Below, piece by piece: positions 1 to 9,266 of a DNA stretch of 64,000 bases. Numbering within the stretch: the stretch's first letter is position 1; every line of letters begins with the position of its first letter. Origin of the DNA: Paraburkholderia dioscoreae. GTDB taxonomy: Bacteria > Pseudomonadota > Gammaproteobacteria > Burkholderiales > Burkholderiaceae. The position numbers and the translations under genes were made by a program. The stretch spans positions 1,674,001 to 1,738,000 of the forward strand of contig NZ_LR699554.1 in NCBI RefSeq assembly GCF_902459535.1. Reading direction: 5' to 3'. The notes under the pieces are model-generated. The model ran no database searches. It had not been told where the DNA came from and was given only the letters and a program-made list of their open reading frames with translations.

Positions 1-63
1 GCTGCATGCTAGAGTAGAGGGCCCCCCAGCCCCATGCCCCACCGCCAGAGCGACAACGTTACG

Positions 64-561
64 ATGAGCAGCGACTGCAAGCTAGACCGGATTGACCTGC
101 GCATACTTTCCCAATTGCAGAAGAAAGGCCGCATAACCAACGTCGAGCTTGCCGACGCGGTCGGCCTGTCGCCCAGTCCTTGCCTGATCCGTGTCAAGCG
201 TCTGGAAAAAGCGGGCTACATCATCGGCTACGGTGCGCAGATCCAGCTCGAAAAGCTCGGCGACGTGCAGATCGTGTTCACCGAAGTCACGCTCGCCGAT
301 CATCGGCGGGAAGACTTCATCAAGTTCGTGAATGCGATTCGCGACGTCGACGAGATCGTCGAGTGCCATCTGGCGAGCGGCGGCTACGATTACCTGCTGA
401 AGTTCGTCACACGCAGCGTGAGCCATTACCAGAGCATCGTGGAAGGTCTGCTCGAACGCGACATCGGCATCGAGAAGTACTTCAGCTACGTGATCATCAA
501 ATCGCCGATCGTGAAGAGCCACTATCCGCTCGAAACGCTGTTCTCGCAGAACCATCACTAG
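64..561 (+). CDS. Lrp/AsnC family transcriptional regulator
   Basis: Encodes 165 aa with the Lrp/AsnC layout: an N-terminal winged HTH (LDRIDLRILSQLQKKGRI, then LADAVGLSPSPCLIRVKRLE) and a C-terminal RAM/AsnC effector domain (VDEIVECHLASGGYDYLLK). The ATG at 64 gives the usual Lrp N-terminus directly before the HTH. An in-frame ATG at 34 would add ten residues. Members act as multimers that respond to amino acids. The target is unknown; the gene lies at the window edge and its upstream partner cannot be seen. Confidence 0.9.
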   Translation: MSSDCKLDRIDLRILSQLQKKGRITNVELADAVGLSPSPCLIRVKRLEKAGYIIGYGAQIQLEKLGDVQIVFTEVTLADHRREDFIKFVNAIRDVDEIVECHLASGGYDYLLKFVTRSVSHYQSIVEGLLERDIGIEKYFSYVIIKSPIVKSHYPLETLFSQNHH

Positions 562-607
562 GCGTTGCGTGGTGTTCGATCCGCCGGGTCTTACCGGCGC
601 TCGGCCT

Positions 608-1564
608 TCAACGTTCGGTAACTCCGGCCATGTCCACGGCTGCCGCACCATCGGCCGGCGGGCTCCACTGCGCGAACTCCTCGCTCAGAAAATCGACGCA
701 CACCCGCACCTTGGCCGATTGCGCGAGCCGTGCCGGATACACCGCCCACAGATTCGCCGGTTGCGTGACCTCGGGCAGCACCTGCTGCAACTGCCCGGTT
801 TCGAGCAGCGGCCGCACGTCCCACATGGAACGCAGCACGATGCCGCGTCCGGCCAGCGCCCACTCCACCGCCACTTCGCCGTGATTGGTCGACAACGGTC
901 CCGTGACCTTGATCGAGGCCGTCTCGCCGCGCACCGTCAAACGCCACAGACCGAACGGATGGTCGCGCTCCTTGATCGCGAGACACGCATGCGAGGACAG
1001 ATCGGCAAGCTGGCGTGGCGCGCCATGCCGCGCAAGATAGCCGGGCGACGCGCACAGCACGCGATGATTCGACGCGAGCCGCCGCGCGATCAGATGCGGC
1101 GCGATCTCGTCGCCGATGCGCACATCCAGGTCGAAACCTTCGCCCGCTACATCGACGAGACGGTCGAACAGATCGAGCCGCACGCTCAATTGCGGATAGC
1201 GCTCGGAAAAGCGCGCCAGCGCGGGTGCGACGAAACGGCGGCCGAAGCCGAAGCTGCTGGAAATGCGCAGCTTGCCGCCGGGAATGCGGCGCGTGGTGGA
1301 CACGTCTTCCACCAGTTGATCGACGTCGTCGAGGATCTTTTCGGCCCACGTGTAGACGCGCTCGCCCGCCTCGGTGATCGCGACCCGCCGCGTGGAGCGG
1401 TGCAATAAACGCGTACCCAGCGTAGTCTCGAGCACATTGATGCGTTTGCTGACATACGCCGCGGATACCGACAGGGCCTCCGCAGCCGCGCTGAAACTCG
1501 ATTTGCGCGCCACTTCGCAAAACACGCGTAAATCGCCGAGATCCGGTGACGGGAGAGCGTTCAT
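608..1564 (-). CDS. LysR family transcriptional regulator
   Basis: 318 aa. The N-terminal LysR HTH reads DLRVFCEVARKSSFSAAAEA followed by SAAYVSKRINVLE, and the rest is a periplasmic-binding-like effector domain. The start at 1564 (MNALPSPDLGDL) is preferred over an upstream ATG that adds ten atypical residues. It is divergent from the tartrate-dehydrogenase gene with about 120 bp between them, the usual arrangement for a LysR activator and its target, so control of that gene is a reasonable inference. The inducer is unknown. Confidence 0.92.
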   Translation of the reverse strand: MNALPSPDLGDLRVFCEVARKSSFSAAAEALSVSAAYVSKRINVLETTLGTRLLHRSTRRVAITEAGERVYTWAEKILDDVDQLVEDVSTTRRIPGGKLRISSSFGFGRRFVAPALARFSERYPQLSVRLDLFDRLVDVAGEGFDLDVRIGDEIAPHLIARRLASNHRVLCASPGYLARHGAPRQLADLSSHACLAIKERDHPFGLWRLTVRGETASIKVTGPLSTNHGEVAVEWALAGRGIVLRSMWDVRPLLETGQLQQVLPEVTQPANLWAVYPARLAQSAKVRVCVDFLSEEFAQWSPPADGAAAVDMAGVTER

Positions 1565-1687
1565 AGAGTGGTTCTTTGTACACGAATCGTGCACAGTGGC
1601 TTAACCAAAGCGATCATTTTAGTCTCAAACAGCAGGAATAAAATAACCGTCGTTGAATCGTCGAAAGTCCCACGGAGGAGCAGGAAC

Positions 1688-2770
1688 ATGTCGAAGAAAT
1701 ATCGGATCGCGGTCATTCCCGGCGACGGCATCGGTGTCGAAGTCATGCCGGAAGCCATTCGCGTGCTCGAAGCGGTGAAAGCGCGCTTCGGCATCGAGCT
1801 GGAGTATCAGCACATCGAATGGGCGAGCTGCGAGTACTACGCGAAGCACGGCAAGATGATGCCGGACGACTGGAAAGCGCAACTGCTGTCCGCCGACGCG
1901 ATCCTGTTCGGGGCGGTGGGCTGGCCCGACACGGTGCCCGACCATATTTCCCTGTGGGGGTCGCTGCTGAAATTCCGCCGCGAATTCGACCAGTACATCA
2001 ACCTGCGCCCCGCGCGCCTCTTTGCCGGCGTGCCTTCGCCGCTCGCGGGCCGCAAGGCCGGCGACATCGATTTCTGGATCGTGCGCGAGAACACCGAGGG
2101 CGAATACTCGTCGGTGGGCGGCGTGATGTTCGAAGGCACGGAGCGCGAATTCGTGCTGCAGGAATCCGTTTTCACGCGGCATGGCAGCGAGCGCGTGCTG
2201 AAGTTCGCCTTCGACCTCGCGCAGCGGCGCGAGCGCAAGAAGATCACGGTGGCCACCAAGAGCAACGGCATCGCGATCAGCATGCCGTGGTGGGACAAAG
2301 TCGCGGCCGGCATCGCCGCGCAGTATCCGGACGTGACGTGGGACAAGCAGCACATCGACATTCTCTGTGCGCGCTTCGTGCTGAACCCGGATCGCTTCGA
2401 CGTGGTGGTGGCCACCAATCTGTTCGGCGACATCCTGTCCGACCTCGGCCCCGCCTGCACCGGCACGATCGGTCTCGCGCCGTCGGGCAATCTGAATCCC
2501 GACCGCAAGTTTCCGTCGCTGTTCGAACCGGTGCACGGCTCGGCGCCGGACATCGCGGGCAAGAACATCGCCAATCCGATCGCGATGATCTGGTCGGCCG
2601 CGATGATGCTCGACTTCCTCGGCAATCACGCAGGCAAGGAGCGCGAGGCGCACGACGCGATTCTCGCCGCGATCGAAGCAACGCTGATCGAAGGCCCGCA
2701 TACCGGCGACCTGGGCGGCAAGGCGAACACGACCGAGGTCGGCCAGGCAATCGCGAAGAAACTCGCTTAA
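1688..2770 (+). CDS. tartrate dehydrogenase/decarboxylase (TtuC-type)
   Basis: 360 aa member of the isocitrate/isopropylmalate dehydrogenase family, oxidising tartrate or D-malate-type substrates with NAD and divalent metal. The N-terminus IAVIPGDGIGVEVMPEA and the later NLFGDILSDLGPACTGTIGL (metal-binding Asp residues) are family hallmarks, and FWIVRENTEGEYSSVGG fits TtuC/DmlA proteins. The start at 1688 follows a good GGAGG site at about 1675. A semialdehyde dehydrogenase follows 18 bp downstream, probably in one operon. D-malate dehydrogenase activity is an alternative. Confidence 0.88.
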   Translation: MSKKYRIAVIPGDGIGVEVMPEAIRVLEAVKARFGIELEYQHIEWASCEYYAKHGKMMPDDWKAQLLSADAILFGAVGWPDTVPDHISLWGSLLKFRREFDQYINLRPARLFAGVPSPLAGRKAGDIDFWIVRENTEGEYSSVGGVMFEGTEREFVLQESVFTRHGSERVLKFAFDLAQRRERKKITVATKSNGIAISMPWWDKVAAGIAAQYPDVTWDKQHIDILCARFVLNPDRFDVVVATNLFGDILSDLGPACTGTIGLAPSGNLNPDRKFPSLFEPVHGSAPDIAGKNIANPIAMIWSAAMMLDFLGNHAGKEREAHDAILAAIEATLIEGPHTGDLGGKANTTEVGQAIAKKLA

Positions 2771-2788
2771 AGCAAAGGATTTCCGCAC

Positions 2789-4261
2789 ATGACACGCACA
2801 TTCGAACTGGGCGAACTGATCCGCTCCGACAATTTCATCGACGGCACATGGGCGCCCGCGCAAGACAACGTCCGCTTTGCCGTCACCAATCCCGCGAGCG
2901 GCGAGATCATCGCTGAAGTGGCCGACAGCAGCCCCGCCGACGCCCGCGCCGCCACCGACGCCGCCGCGCGCGCCCTGCCCGCGTGGCGCGCGCGCCTGCC
3001 GAAGGAACGCGCTGCCGTGCTGCACCGCTGGCACGCGCTGATCATGGCGAATCTGGATGCGCTCGGCGCGCTGATCTCGCTCGAACAGGGCAAGCCGCTC
3101 GTGGAAGGCAAAGGCGAAGTCGCCTACGGCGCGTCGTATGTCGCGTGGTTCGCGGAAGAAGCCACGCGCATCTACGGCGATCTGATTCCGCAGCAGCAGC
3201 GCGGCAAGCGCATGACGGCCGTGAAGGAACCGGTCGGCATTGTCGCCGCCATCACGCCGTGGAATTTCCCGCTCGCCATGATCGCGCGCAAGATCGCGCC
3301 GGCGCTCGCCGCCGGCTGCACGGTGGTGGCCAAACCGGCGGAAGATACGCCGCTCACCGCCTCGGCGCTGGTCCTGCTCGCGCACGAAGCCGGCGTGCCG
3401 CCGGGCGTACTGAACCTCATCACGGCCTCGCGCGATCACGCGGTCGCCGCCGTCGCCGAGTGGCTGCATGACGCGCGCGTGCGCAAGATCACCTTCACCG
3501 GCTCCACGCCGGTCGGCAAATATCTGGCGCGCGAGTCGGCGGAAACACTCAAGAAACTGTCGCTGGAATTGGGCGGCAACGCCCCCTTCATCGTATTCGA
3601 CGACGCCGACCTGGACGCCGCCGTCGCCGGACTCATGGCGGCCAAATTCCGCAACGGCGGGCAGACCTGTGTGTGCCCGAACCGCGTGTATGTGCAAGCC
3701 GGCGTCTACGAACGGTTCGGCGCGTTGCTGGCCGAGCGGGTCGGCGCGCTGAAGGTCGCGCCCGCCACCGACCCGGCCGCGCAGATCGGCCCGATGATCA
3801 ACAGCCGTGCGCTCGACAAGATCGCCCGCCATGTGGACGACGCCGTTGCGCACGGCGCGCGCGTGCTGACCGGCGGCAAGCGCCTTGCCGAACTGGGCCC
3901 GCACTATTACGCGCCCACGGTCCTCGCCGACGCCACCGCCGCGATGCAGTTGAATAGCGAAGAGACCTTCGGCCCGATCGTGCCGCTGTTCCGTTTCGAA
4001 GACGAAGCCGAAGCGGTCAACGCCGCTAACGACACGCCATTTGGCCTCGCCGCGTATTTCTACAGTGAAGGCGTGAAACGGATCGACCGTGTGGCGCGCG
4101 CGCTGGAAGCGGGCATTGTCGGCATCAATGAAGGCGCGGTCGCAAGCGAAGCCGCCCCGTTCGGCGGCGTAAAGGAATCGGGCTATGGTCGCGAAGGCTC
4201 GAAGTACGGTCTCGACGACTATCTGTCGATCAAATACCTCTGCCAGGGCAACCTCGAATGA
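2789..4261 (+). CDS. NAD(P)-dependent succinate-semialdehyde dehydrogenase-like aldehyde dehydrogenase
   Basis: 490 aa aldehyde dehydrogenase. Visible signatures are the cofactor-site segment AAITPWNFPLAMIARKIAPA, the general base in KKLSLELGGNAPF and the catalytic Cys in GGQTCVCPNRV (about residue 293). The closest named family is GabD, which oxidises succinate semialdehyde to succinate. Because it follows a tartrate-dehydrogenase gene, another C4 or C3 semialdehyde could be the real substrate. AAAGGA upstream supports the start. Confidence 0.85.
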   Translation: MTRTFELGELIRSDNFIDGTWAPAQDNVRFAVTNPASGEIIAEVADSSPADARAATDAAARALPAWRARLPKERAAVLHRWHALIMANLDALGALISLEQGKPLVEGKGEVAYGASYVAWFAEEATRIYGDLIPQQQRGKRMTAVKEPVGIVAAITPWNFPLAMIARKIAPALAAGCTVVAKPAEDTPLTASALVLLAHEAGVPPGVLNLITASRDHAVAAVAEWLHDARVRKITFTGSTPVGKYLARESAETLKKLSLELGGNAPFIVFDDADLDAAVAGLMAAKFRNGGQTCVCPNRVYVQAGVYERFGALLAERVGALKVAPATDPAAQIGPMINSRALDKIARHVDDAVAHGARVLTGGKRLAELGPHYYAPTVLADATAAMQLNSEETFGPIVPLFRFEDEAEAVNAANDTPFGLAAYFYSEGVKRIDRVARALEAGIVGINEGAVASEAAPFGGVKESGYGREGSKYGLDDYLSIKYLCQGNLE

Positions 4262-4387
4262 GTGCGGAGGCGAACACGAAGGCCTATCCCATCGACGATA
4301 TTTCCACGCACGAGCAATCGTCATCGGGTATCGCGTACGTGCATACGTTCGACTCGGGCCTGCCCGGACCGGATAAAGGCACCTGTG

Positions 4388-5182
4388 TCACGCCGCCGCG
4401 ACAGCCACCATCACCGAGTAGGCCTTGAATACCGCTGTCGCCTGTTGCCCGACGGCCAGCGCGAGCGCGTCGACTGCGTCGTTCGTCACGCTGGCCGTCA
4501 GATTCACGCCCCCCGGAAGCGTCAGGACCACCAGCGACGACACCGCGCCACGCTCGAGCCGCGAAATGGTCCCGGCGAACTGATTCCTCGCCGACAACAA
4601 GTAACCCGCAAAATCGACCACGAGCACGACGGCCGACGACTTGATCAGCGCAATGGCCTCCTTGCCTACCGCGAGCTTGAGGCGATTGGCCGCGGAGGTG
4701 GTCATCGTCGCGACGATCTGCTGGCCGCCGGCAATCGTCACGGATACCTGGGTGGTGACCGGCCCCTTGTCGATCGCGTCAATGGTGCCGACAAACTGGT
4801 TGCGTGCGGTCGTTTTCATTGCAATTCTCCTGAGAAGGCCGGCCAGTGCCGGCAGTTGGTTGAGCCACGCGTCCTGCTCGCGCAGGAAATGCTGATTGTT
4901 GGTCCGGAGCTTGCGCCAAACCCCCAGAAGATCCACGGCAACGGGCGTAAGCCGGGTCCCGCCGCCGCCCTTGCCGCCGGTCGCCGTTTCGATCAACGGC
5001 TGATTGGCCAGATTGGCCGCGTTCTCCAGCAGCAACCAGGCTCCCTTGTAGCTGTAGCCCGCAGTGCGTGCGGCGCGATTGATGGAACCCGTGTTGTCGA
5101 TTGCCTCGAGCAATGCGAAGAAGCGCGCGTCGAGCCGGCCGGCCAGTTTCAGTTCGCTGCTCAAGAGTGATGAATCGGCCAT
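4388..5182 (-). CDS. modE: molybdate-responsive regulator ModE
   Basis: 264 aa. The N-terminal LysR-like winged HTH (LDARFFALLEAIDNTGSINR, then YSYKGAWLLLENA) is followed by two tandem TOBE/Mop domains starting ARNQFVGTID and ARNQFAGTIS, which bind molybdate in ModE dimers. It lies 16 bp downstream of modC in the same orientation, so it is the last gene of modBACE. Mo-bound ModE normally represses mod transport operons and may tune nif expression. I found no convincing two-arm ModE box nearby. Confidence 0.93.
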   Translation of the reverse strand: MADSSLLSSELKLAGRLDARFFALLEAIDNTGSINRAARTAGYSYKGAWLLLENAANLANQPLIETATGGKGGGGTRLTPVAVDLLGVWRKLRTNNQHFLREQDAWLNQLPALAGLLRRIAMKTTARNQFVGTIDAIDKGPVTTQVSVTIAGGQQIVATMTTSAANRLKLAVGKEAIALIKSSAVVLVVDFAGYLLSARNQFAGTISRLERGAVSSLVVLTLPGGVNLTASVTNDAVDALALAVGQQATAVFKAYSVMVAVAAA

Positions 5183-5198
5183 GATCGACTCGTTCGCT

Positions 5199-5990
5199 TC
5201 AACCGTCCGCGGGAACGTGGAGCAGCGCACGCACACGCCGTTCGCGCGCCGTAAGCGGCGCGACATCGAGGTCCGGCACCAGTGCCCGGCGCGTGAGCTC
5301 ACGCCCTTCGCCGCTTCGCAGGTCGACCTCGCGGACCACCTCGCCGTGCTCGACCACGAATGCAACGTCGGCGAGCGCGAGCACGTCGTCGACGTCGTGC
5401 GTGATCATGACGACGGGCATCTGCCAGCGCCTGAACACTTCGGCGAGTTGTCCGCGCAGATCGTGGCGCAGCAGCGGGTTCAGCGCGGCAAAGGGCTCAT
5501 CCAGCAGCAACAGTTCCGGCCCGCAGGCAAGCGCGCGGGCCAACGCCACGCGCTGCTGCTGTCCGCCCGACAATCCCGCCGGACGGCTGCGCGCGAGTTC
5601 GGTAAGATCGAAGCTGTGCAGCAGCGCGTCGACCCGCACGGCACGATCGCCGGACAGGCCGCGCCGCCACCAGTTGGTCAATCCGAAGGCCACGTTCTCG
5701 CGCACCGACAGATGCGGAAACAACGCGTAGTGCTGGAACAGATAGCCCACACCGCGCCGGTCCGGCGGCAGGTCGACACCGCGTGCCGAATCGAACAGCA
5801 CGCGCCCGCCGACCCGCACGTGCCCCCGGTCGGGCCGCAACAGCCCCGCGATCGCCTGCAGCGTGAGCGACTTGCCGGCACCCGAGGCGCCATACAGCGC
5901 CACCACCGGCGCTTCGGATGCGAAGCGCGTCGCCAGCGTGAAGCGGCGCGTGTTATCCGACACGGTGGCGGTCAGATCGATGTCGATCAT
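5199..5990 (-). CDS. modC: molybdate ABC transporter ATP-binding protein ModC (short form)
   Basis: 263 aa ABC ATPase with Walker A GASGAGKS (residues 34-41), signature LSGGQQQRVALARAL and Walker B ELLLLDEPFAALNPLLR. It powers molybdate import with ModA and ModB. Classical ModC proteins are about 350 aa and carry a C-terminal TOBE/Mop domain; this one ends about 30 residues after the core ATPase and lacks it. It sits 12 bp after modA and 16 bp before modE. Identity rests on both fold motifs and neighbours. Confidence 0.88.
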   Translation of the reverse strand: MIDIDLTATVSDNTRRFTLATRFASEAPVVALYGASGAGKSLTLQAIAGLLRPDRGHVRVGGRVLFDSARGVDLPPDRRGVGYLFQHYALFPHLSVRENVAFGLTNWWRRGLSGDRAVRVDALLHSFDLTELARSRPAGLSGGQQQRVALARALACGPELLLLDEPFAALNPLLRHDLRGQLAEVFRRWQMPVVMITHDVDDVLALADVAFVVEHGEVVREVDLRSGEGRELTRRALVPDLDVAPLTARERRVRALLHVPADG

Positions 5991-6002
5991 TCGCGCGCCT
6001 CG

Positions 6003-6752
6003 TCAGGATTTGACGAAGCCGTAGCGCGCCAGCACGTTCTGCGCTGCCGGTGTCGACAGATAGGCGATGAAGTCTCTCGCGAGCGGCTGCTGGCGGCTCG
6101 CGCTAACCACGATCACCGGATAGGTCACCGGCTCGTGGCCTTCCACGGTCAGCGCGATGCGCACCTTGCCGGGCGCCAGCAGGGCGTCCGTGCGATAGAC
6201 GAAGCCGGCCTCCGCTTCGCCGCGCGACACGTAGTCGAGCACCTGGCGCACGCTCTCCGCCTGCACGAATTTCAGCTGCAGCGCGCCCCACTGCCCGGCA
6301 CTTTCCAGAGCCTGCTGCGTGTAGCGCCCAACGGGCACGGTGGCCGCTTTGCCGAGCGCAATGCGCTTCACCGCGGGATTCGACAGATCGGCCAGCGTCT
6401 TCACCAGCGGCGCGCCCTCCGCCGGTACGATCAGCACCACCGAGTTGGCGGCGAAGTCCTGCTTCGTGCCCGCGTCGAGCAGTTGGGCATCGATGCCGAG
6501 CGCGACGGTTTCCTGATCCGCGCTGGCGAACACATCGACGGGCGCGCCTTGCCTGATCTGCTGAAGCAATACCCCCGACGCAGCGAAATTGAAGCGCACG
6601 GTCACGCCCGGATGGACCGCCGCGAACTTCGCGCCGATCTCGTTGAACGCATCGGTCAGGCTCGCGGCGGCGGAAACGGTAAGTTGCTGGGCCGAAGCGA
6701 GCAGCGGCAGCGCCGCGAGCAGCGCGACGGCAAGGGAACGGACAAAGCGCAT
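6003..6752 (-). CDS. modA: periplasmic molybdate-binding protein ModA
   Basis: 249 aa. A clear Sec signal peptide (hydrophobic residues about 5-19, cleavage likely after ASA at 21) is followed by the ModA opening LTVSAAASLTDAFNEIG, and FNFAASGVLLQQIRQGAPVDVFASAD matches the molybdate-binding region. It delivers molybdate to ModBC in the inner membrane. It lies 19 bp downstream of modB. The order modB-modA-modC-modE differs from the more usual modABC. Confidence 0.93.
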   Translation of the reverse strand: MRFVRSLAVALLAALPLLASAQQLTVSAAASLTDAFNEIGAKFAAVHPGVTVRFNFAASGVLLQQIRQGAPVDVFASADQETVALGIDAQLLDAGTKQDFAANSVVLIVPAEGAPLVKTLADLSNPAVKRIALGKAATVPVGRYTQQALESAGQWGALQLKFVQAESVRQVLDYVSRGEAEAGFVYRTDALLAPGKVRIALTVEGHEPVTYPVIVVSASRQQPLARDFIAYLSTPAAQNVLARYGFVKS

Positions 6753-6771
6753 CGGAAGATTTCCTCGAAGG

Positions 6772-7446
6772 TCAGCGAAGGGAGAAGAAGCGGTTCGACA
6801 CCAGCATCACCGCGATGGACAACCCGGACGTCACCAGCACGAGCAGCAGCGCGGTGTGGTCCTGGCCGCTTTGCATCGCGTCGTAGATCGCCATCGAAAG
6901 GGTCTGGGTTTGCCGGGGAATATCGCCGGCCACCATCAGGGTCGCGCCGAACTCGCCCAGGGCGCGGGCAAACGCGAGCAGCGTGCCGGCCAGAATGCCG
7001 GGCCACGCGAGCGGCAACGTGATGCGGACGAATACGGACAGCGGCGACTGCCGAAGCGTGCGCGCGGCCGCTTCGAGCGTAGGGTCGACGCCGGCGAACG
7101 AAGCGCTGGCCGACTTCAGCACCAGCGGCAGTGCCACCACGGCTGCCGCCGCAACCGCGCCGTGCCAGTTGAACACAATGGTGTAGTCGAAGTGTTCGTA
7201 AAGCCATGCGCCGACCACGCTGCGCCGGCCCGCCGCGACCAGCAGGCCATAGCCGATCACGGTCGGCGGCAGCACCAGCGGCAACATGCACACGGCCTCC
7301 AGCACCGCGCTGCCGGGAAAGCGCCGGCGCGCAAAGATCCAGCCGAGCGCAATGCCCGCGGCAAGCGCGAGCACGGTGGCGACCCCTGCCACTTTCAGCG
7401 ACAGCAGCAACGGCGACCAGTCCATGTTTTGTAGGGAATCCGACAT
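6772..7446 (-). CDS. modB: molybdate ABC transporter permease ModB
   Basis: About 224 aa, with several hydrophobic segments and the binding-protein-dependent permease EAA loop (DPTLEAAARTLRQSPLSVFVRITLPLA), then ALGEFGATLMVAGDIP typical of ModB. The inner-membrane channel for molybdate. Start is uncertain: GTG at 7455, ATG at 7446 and ATG at 7425 are in frame with no strong ribosome site; I use 7446. First gene of the mod operon and about 80 bp downstream of a flavin oxidoreductase gene, so it may be read from its own promoter or from the nif side. Confidence 0.9.
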   Translation of the reverse strand: MSDSLQNMDWSPLLLSLKVAGVATVLALAAGIALGWIFARRRFPGSAVLEAVCMLPLVLPPTVIGYGLLVAAGRRSVVGAWLYEHFDYTIVFNWHGAVAAAAVVALPLVLKSASASFAGVDPTLEAAARTLRQSPLSVFVRITLPLAWPGILAGTLLAFARALGEFGATLMVAGDIPRQTQTLSMAIYDAMQSGQDHTALLLVLVTSGLSIAVMLVSNRFFSLR

Positions 7447-7534
7447 TGGCGACACGGTTCGTTGTGAAGTGAACGACGTAACGCCGTGAACGCAAGTTAT
7501 AAGCCAGTGCGCCGAGCGCTCGAGCGCGCACGGC

Positions 7535-8527
7535 TTACTTGCCGCTCAGTCCCAGTTCCTGCGCGAACAGCGCCAATGCGGAGCGCGCCTTGACCGGATC
7601 GTGCGTGGCGGGCTTGAGCAGCAGGCGGTGCGGTCCCAACCGCTCGTTCAACAGACGCACCTGGGCCGCGCAATGCGCGGGGTCGCCGATCACTGCATTC
7701 GCGAGGATCACCTCGTCGCTCGCATCAGCTGCGAACATTGGCGGCAACGAACCCGTAGCGAACCGCACCTGCATGAGTCGGGGATAAGAGCGCACGCAGG
7801 CCACGCCATGTTCGAGCGCATTGCGGTGGTCAGGCTCGCAGTGAAAAAAGCGCGCAATCGCAAACGGAAAATCACCGCGCTGCGCACGCTGCGTCGCCAC
7901 CTGGTCGGCGACGCGCGCGAGGTCGGCCGACGGCGTCGCCATCAGTCCATAGCCGTGCGCGGCGGCGAGGCGCAGCGAATCGTCGCTGAGGCTCGCCAGC
8001 CAGACCGGCACCGGCTGCTGCAGCGGGCGCGGCTGCAGCGCAATGTCGTTGCAATGGTAGAAACGCCCGTCGAAGCTGGTGGTGGGATCACTCCATAAAC
8101 GCTGGATCAACGCGAGCGCCTCGTGCATCCGCGCGCGGGCGTCATCCGCCGACGGGATTCCCGCAGCCCGGTACTGCACCGGAAACGGGCCGCCGCGCGC
8201 CACGCCGAATTCAATGCGCCCTCCGCTCAGCAGATCGAGCGTGGCGACGTCTTCCGCGACGCGCAGCGGGTCGTTCAGCGGGAGCAGCGAGGCGCCGGTG
8301 CCGAGACGGATCGTGGAGGTGCGAGCCGCGATGTGGGCGAGCAGCACCGTCAGCGCACTGCCGATCGCGTACGAACTGTAGTGGTGTTCCGCGACCCACA
8401 CGTCGTGGTAGCCGAAGGCTTCGGCGGCGACGGCATGGCTCACGGTTTGCATCAGCGCGTCGCGCGCATCGCCGTCGGGATTCTCGACGTTGAGGAAAAG
8501 ACCGTAGCGTTGTGCGGAATCCGACAT
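7535..8527 (-). CDS. LLM class flavin-dependent oxidoreductase
   Basis: 330 aa bacterial-luciferase-like monooxygenase: YGLFLNVENPDGD start, GYHDVWVAEHHYSSYAIGSAL and GRIEFGVARGGPFPVQYRA are typical of the flavin-binding TIM barrel. Start at 8527 (MSDSAQRYG) chosen because homologues begin here. It probably uses reduced FMN or F420; the substrate is unknown. It lies between the globin-like gene and modB on the same strand, so it could be co-transcribed with the end of the nif block, but gaps of about 110 and 90 bp allow separate units. Confidence 0.82.
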   Translation of the reverse strand: MSDSAQRYGLFLNVENPDGDARDALMQTVSHAVAAEAFGYHDVWVAEHHYSSYAIGSALTVLLAHIAARTSTIRLGTGASLLPLNDPLRVAEDVATLDLLSGGRIEFGVARGGPFPVQYRAAGIPSADDARARMHEALALIQRLWSDPTTSFDGRFYHCNDIALQPRPLQQPVPVWLASLSDDSLRLAAAHGYGLMATPSADLARVADQVATQRAQRGDFPFAIARFFHCEPDHRNALEHGVACVRSYPRLMQVRFATGSLPPMFAADASDEVILANAVIGDPAHCAAQVRLLNERLGPHRLLLKPATHDPVKARSALALFAQELGLSGK

Positions 8528-8636
8528 GGCAGGTTCTCTCGTGGGAATAGATCGTGAAAGGCAAGTTTTGCGCTCATGACGGGCTGAGCTTCGGGCCGCA
8601 CGGCTGCGGCTGCGGCATCGGCGGGCGGCATGGGTG

Positions 8637-9266
8637 TCATGGTGAGCGCCGCGTGTCATGGTCCGCAAGCGGTTCTCCCGCTGCCGGCGCGAGAAACCAG
8701 CTGCGCACCGTGTCGTACGGATAGCGCGTCAGGCCGGCATGGCGCGCGTGCGGCGCGAGCAGATGCACAGACAACGGCTCCGCCCAGCTCCAGAAATCGG
8801 CGCGCAGCGCGGGCGGAAACCCGACGTCGTCGAACGCATGCCATAGCTGTACCAGCCAGAGTTCGCGGCCCTCTTCGTCGAGCAGCAACGGCAGCCCGGA
8901 GCCCGCCTGCAGATGCGCACGCCGCTCGCTGTAGTACAGCGGACCGCCGCAGGACTCGACCACGAAGTCGGCCACGCGAGAAGCGACGCAATCGAAGCAA
9001 TGCCCGGCACGCGCGAACAGCGGTGTGAGTCTGAGCCGCCGCATGTGACACAGCACCAGATCGCGCAACCCCGCCTCATCGCAGATCGCCAACAGCCGGT
9101 GCGGCGGCTGCGGCAGCGCGGGCACGCAGGCGGGCGGCAGTGCCCGGGCCCGCGGCCCTTGCTGCGAGTCCACCACCGGCCATTGCAGCGTCAGATAGCA
9201 GGCCCGGGTGCAGGGTGTCCAGCGGGCGCGGGGCGCCGGAGGCGCGGCAGATCGGAGCGAATCCAT
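8637..9266 (-). CDS. truncated-hemoglobin-like protein, proximal histidine not evident
   Basis: 209 aa. The C-terminal two thirds look like a truncated globin: PLFARAGHCFDCVASRVADF, then ESCGGPLYYSERRAHL and LRADFWSWAEPLSVHLL. Compared with the group II globin at 20186-20599, the segment that should hold the heme-ligating His (RHAAFAIG there) reads GSGLPLLLD here (residues 122-130), so the proximal His is not obvious; His118 is the nearest candidate. The first 60 residues are Pro/Ala-rich and may be disordered. A role in O2 or NO handling is inference from nif context only. Confidence 0.6.
   Translation of the reverse strand: MDSLRSAAPPAPRARWTPCTRACYLTLQWPVVDSQQGPRARALPPACVPALPQPPHRLLAICDEAGLRDLVLCHMRRLRLTPLFARAGHCFDCVASRVADFVVESCGGPLYYSERRAHLQAGSGLPLLLDEEGRELWLVQLWHAFDDVGFPPALRADFWSWAEPLSVHLLAPHARHAGLTRYPYDTVRSWFLAPAAGEPLADHDTRRSP

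Noticed and set aside
1625..4324. 899-codon open frame on the minus strand opposite the tartrate and semialdehyde dehydrogenase genes
   Set aside because: Arg/Ala/Gly/His-rich low-complexity product in the shadow of two well-recognised genes; caused by high third-position GC.
5064..7022. 652-codon plus-strand frame over modCA
   Set aside because: Antisense shadow of mod genes; no family features.
7456..7534. ModE site upstream of modB
   Set aside because: GTTCAC and CGTTACG elements exist but do not form the two-arm TATAT-type dyad of known ModE boxes.
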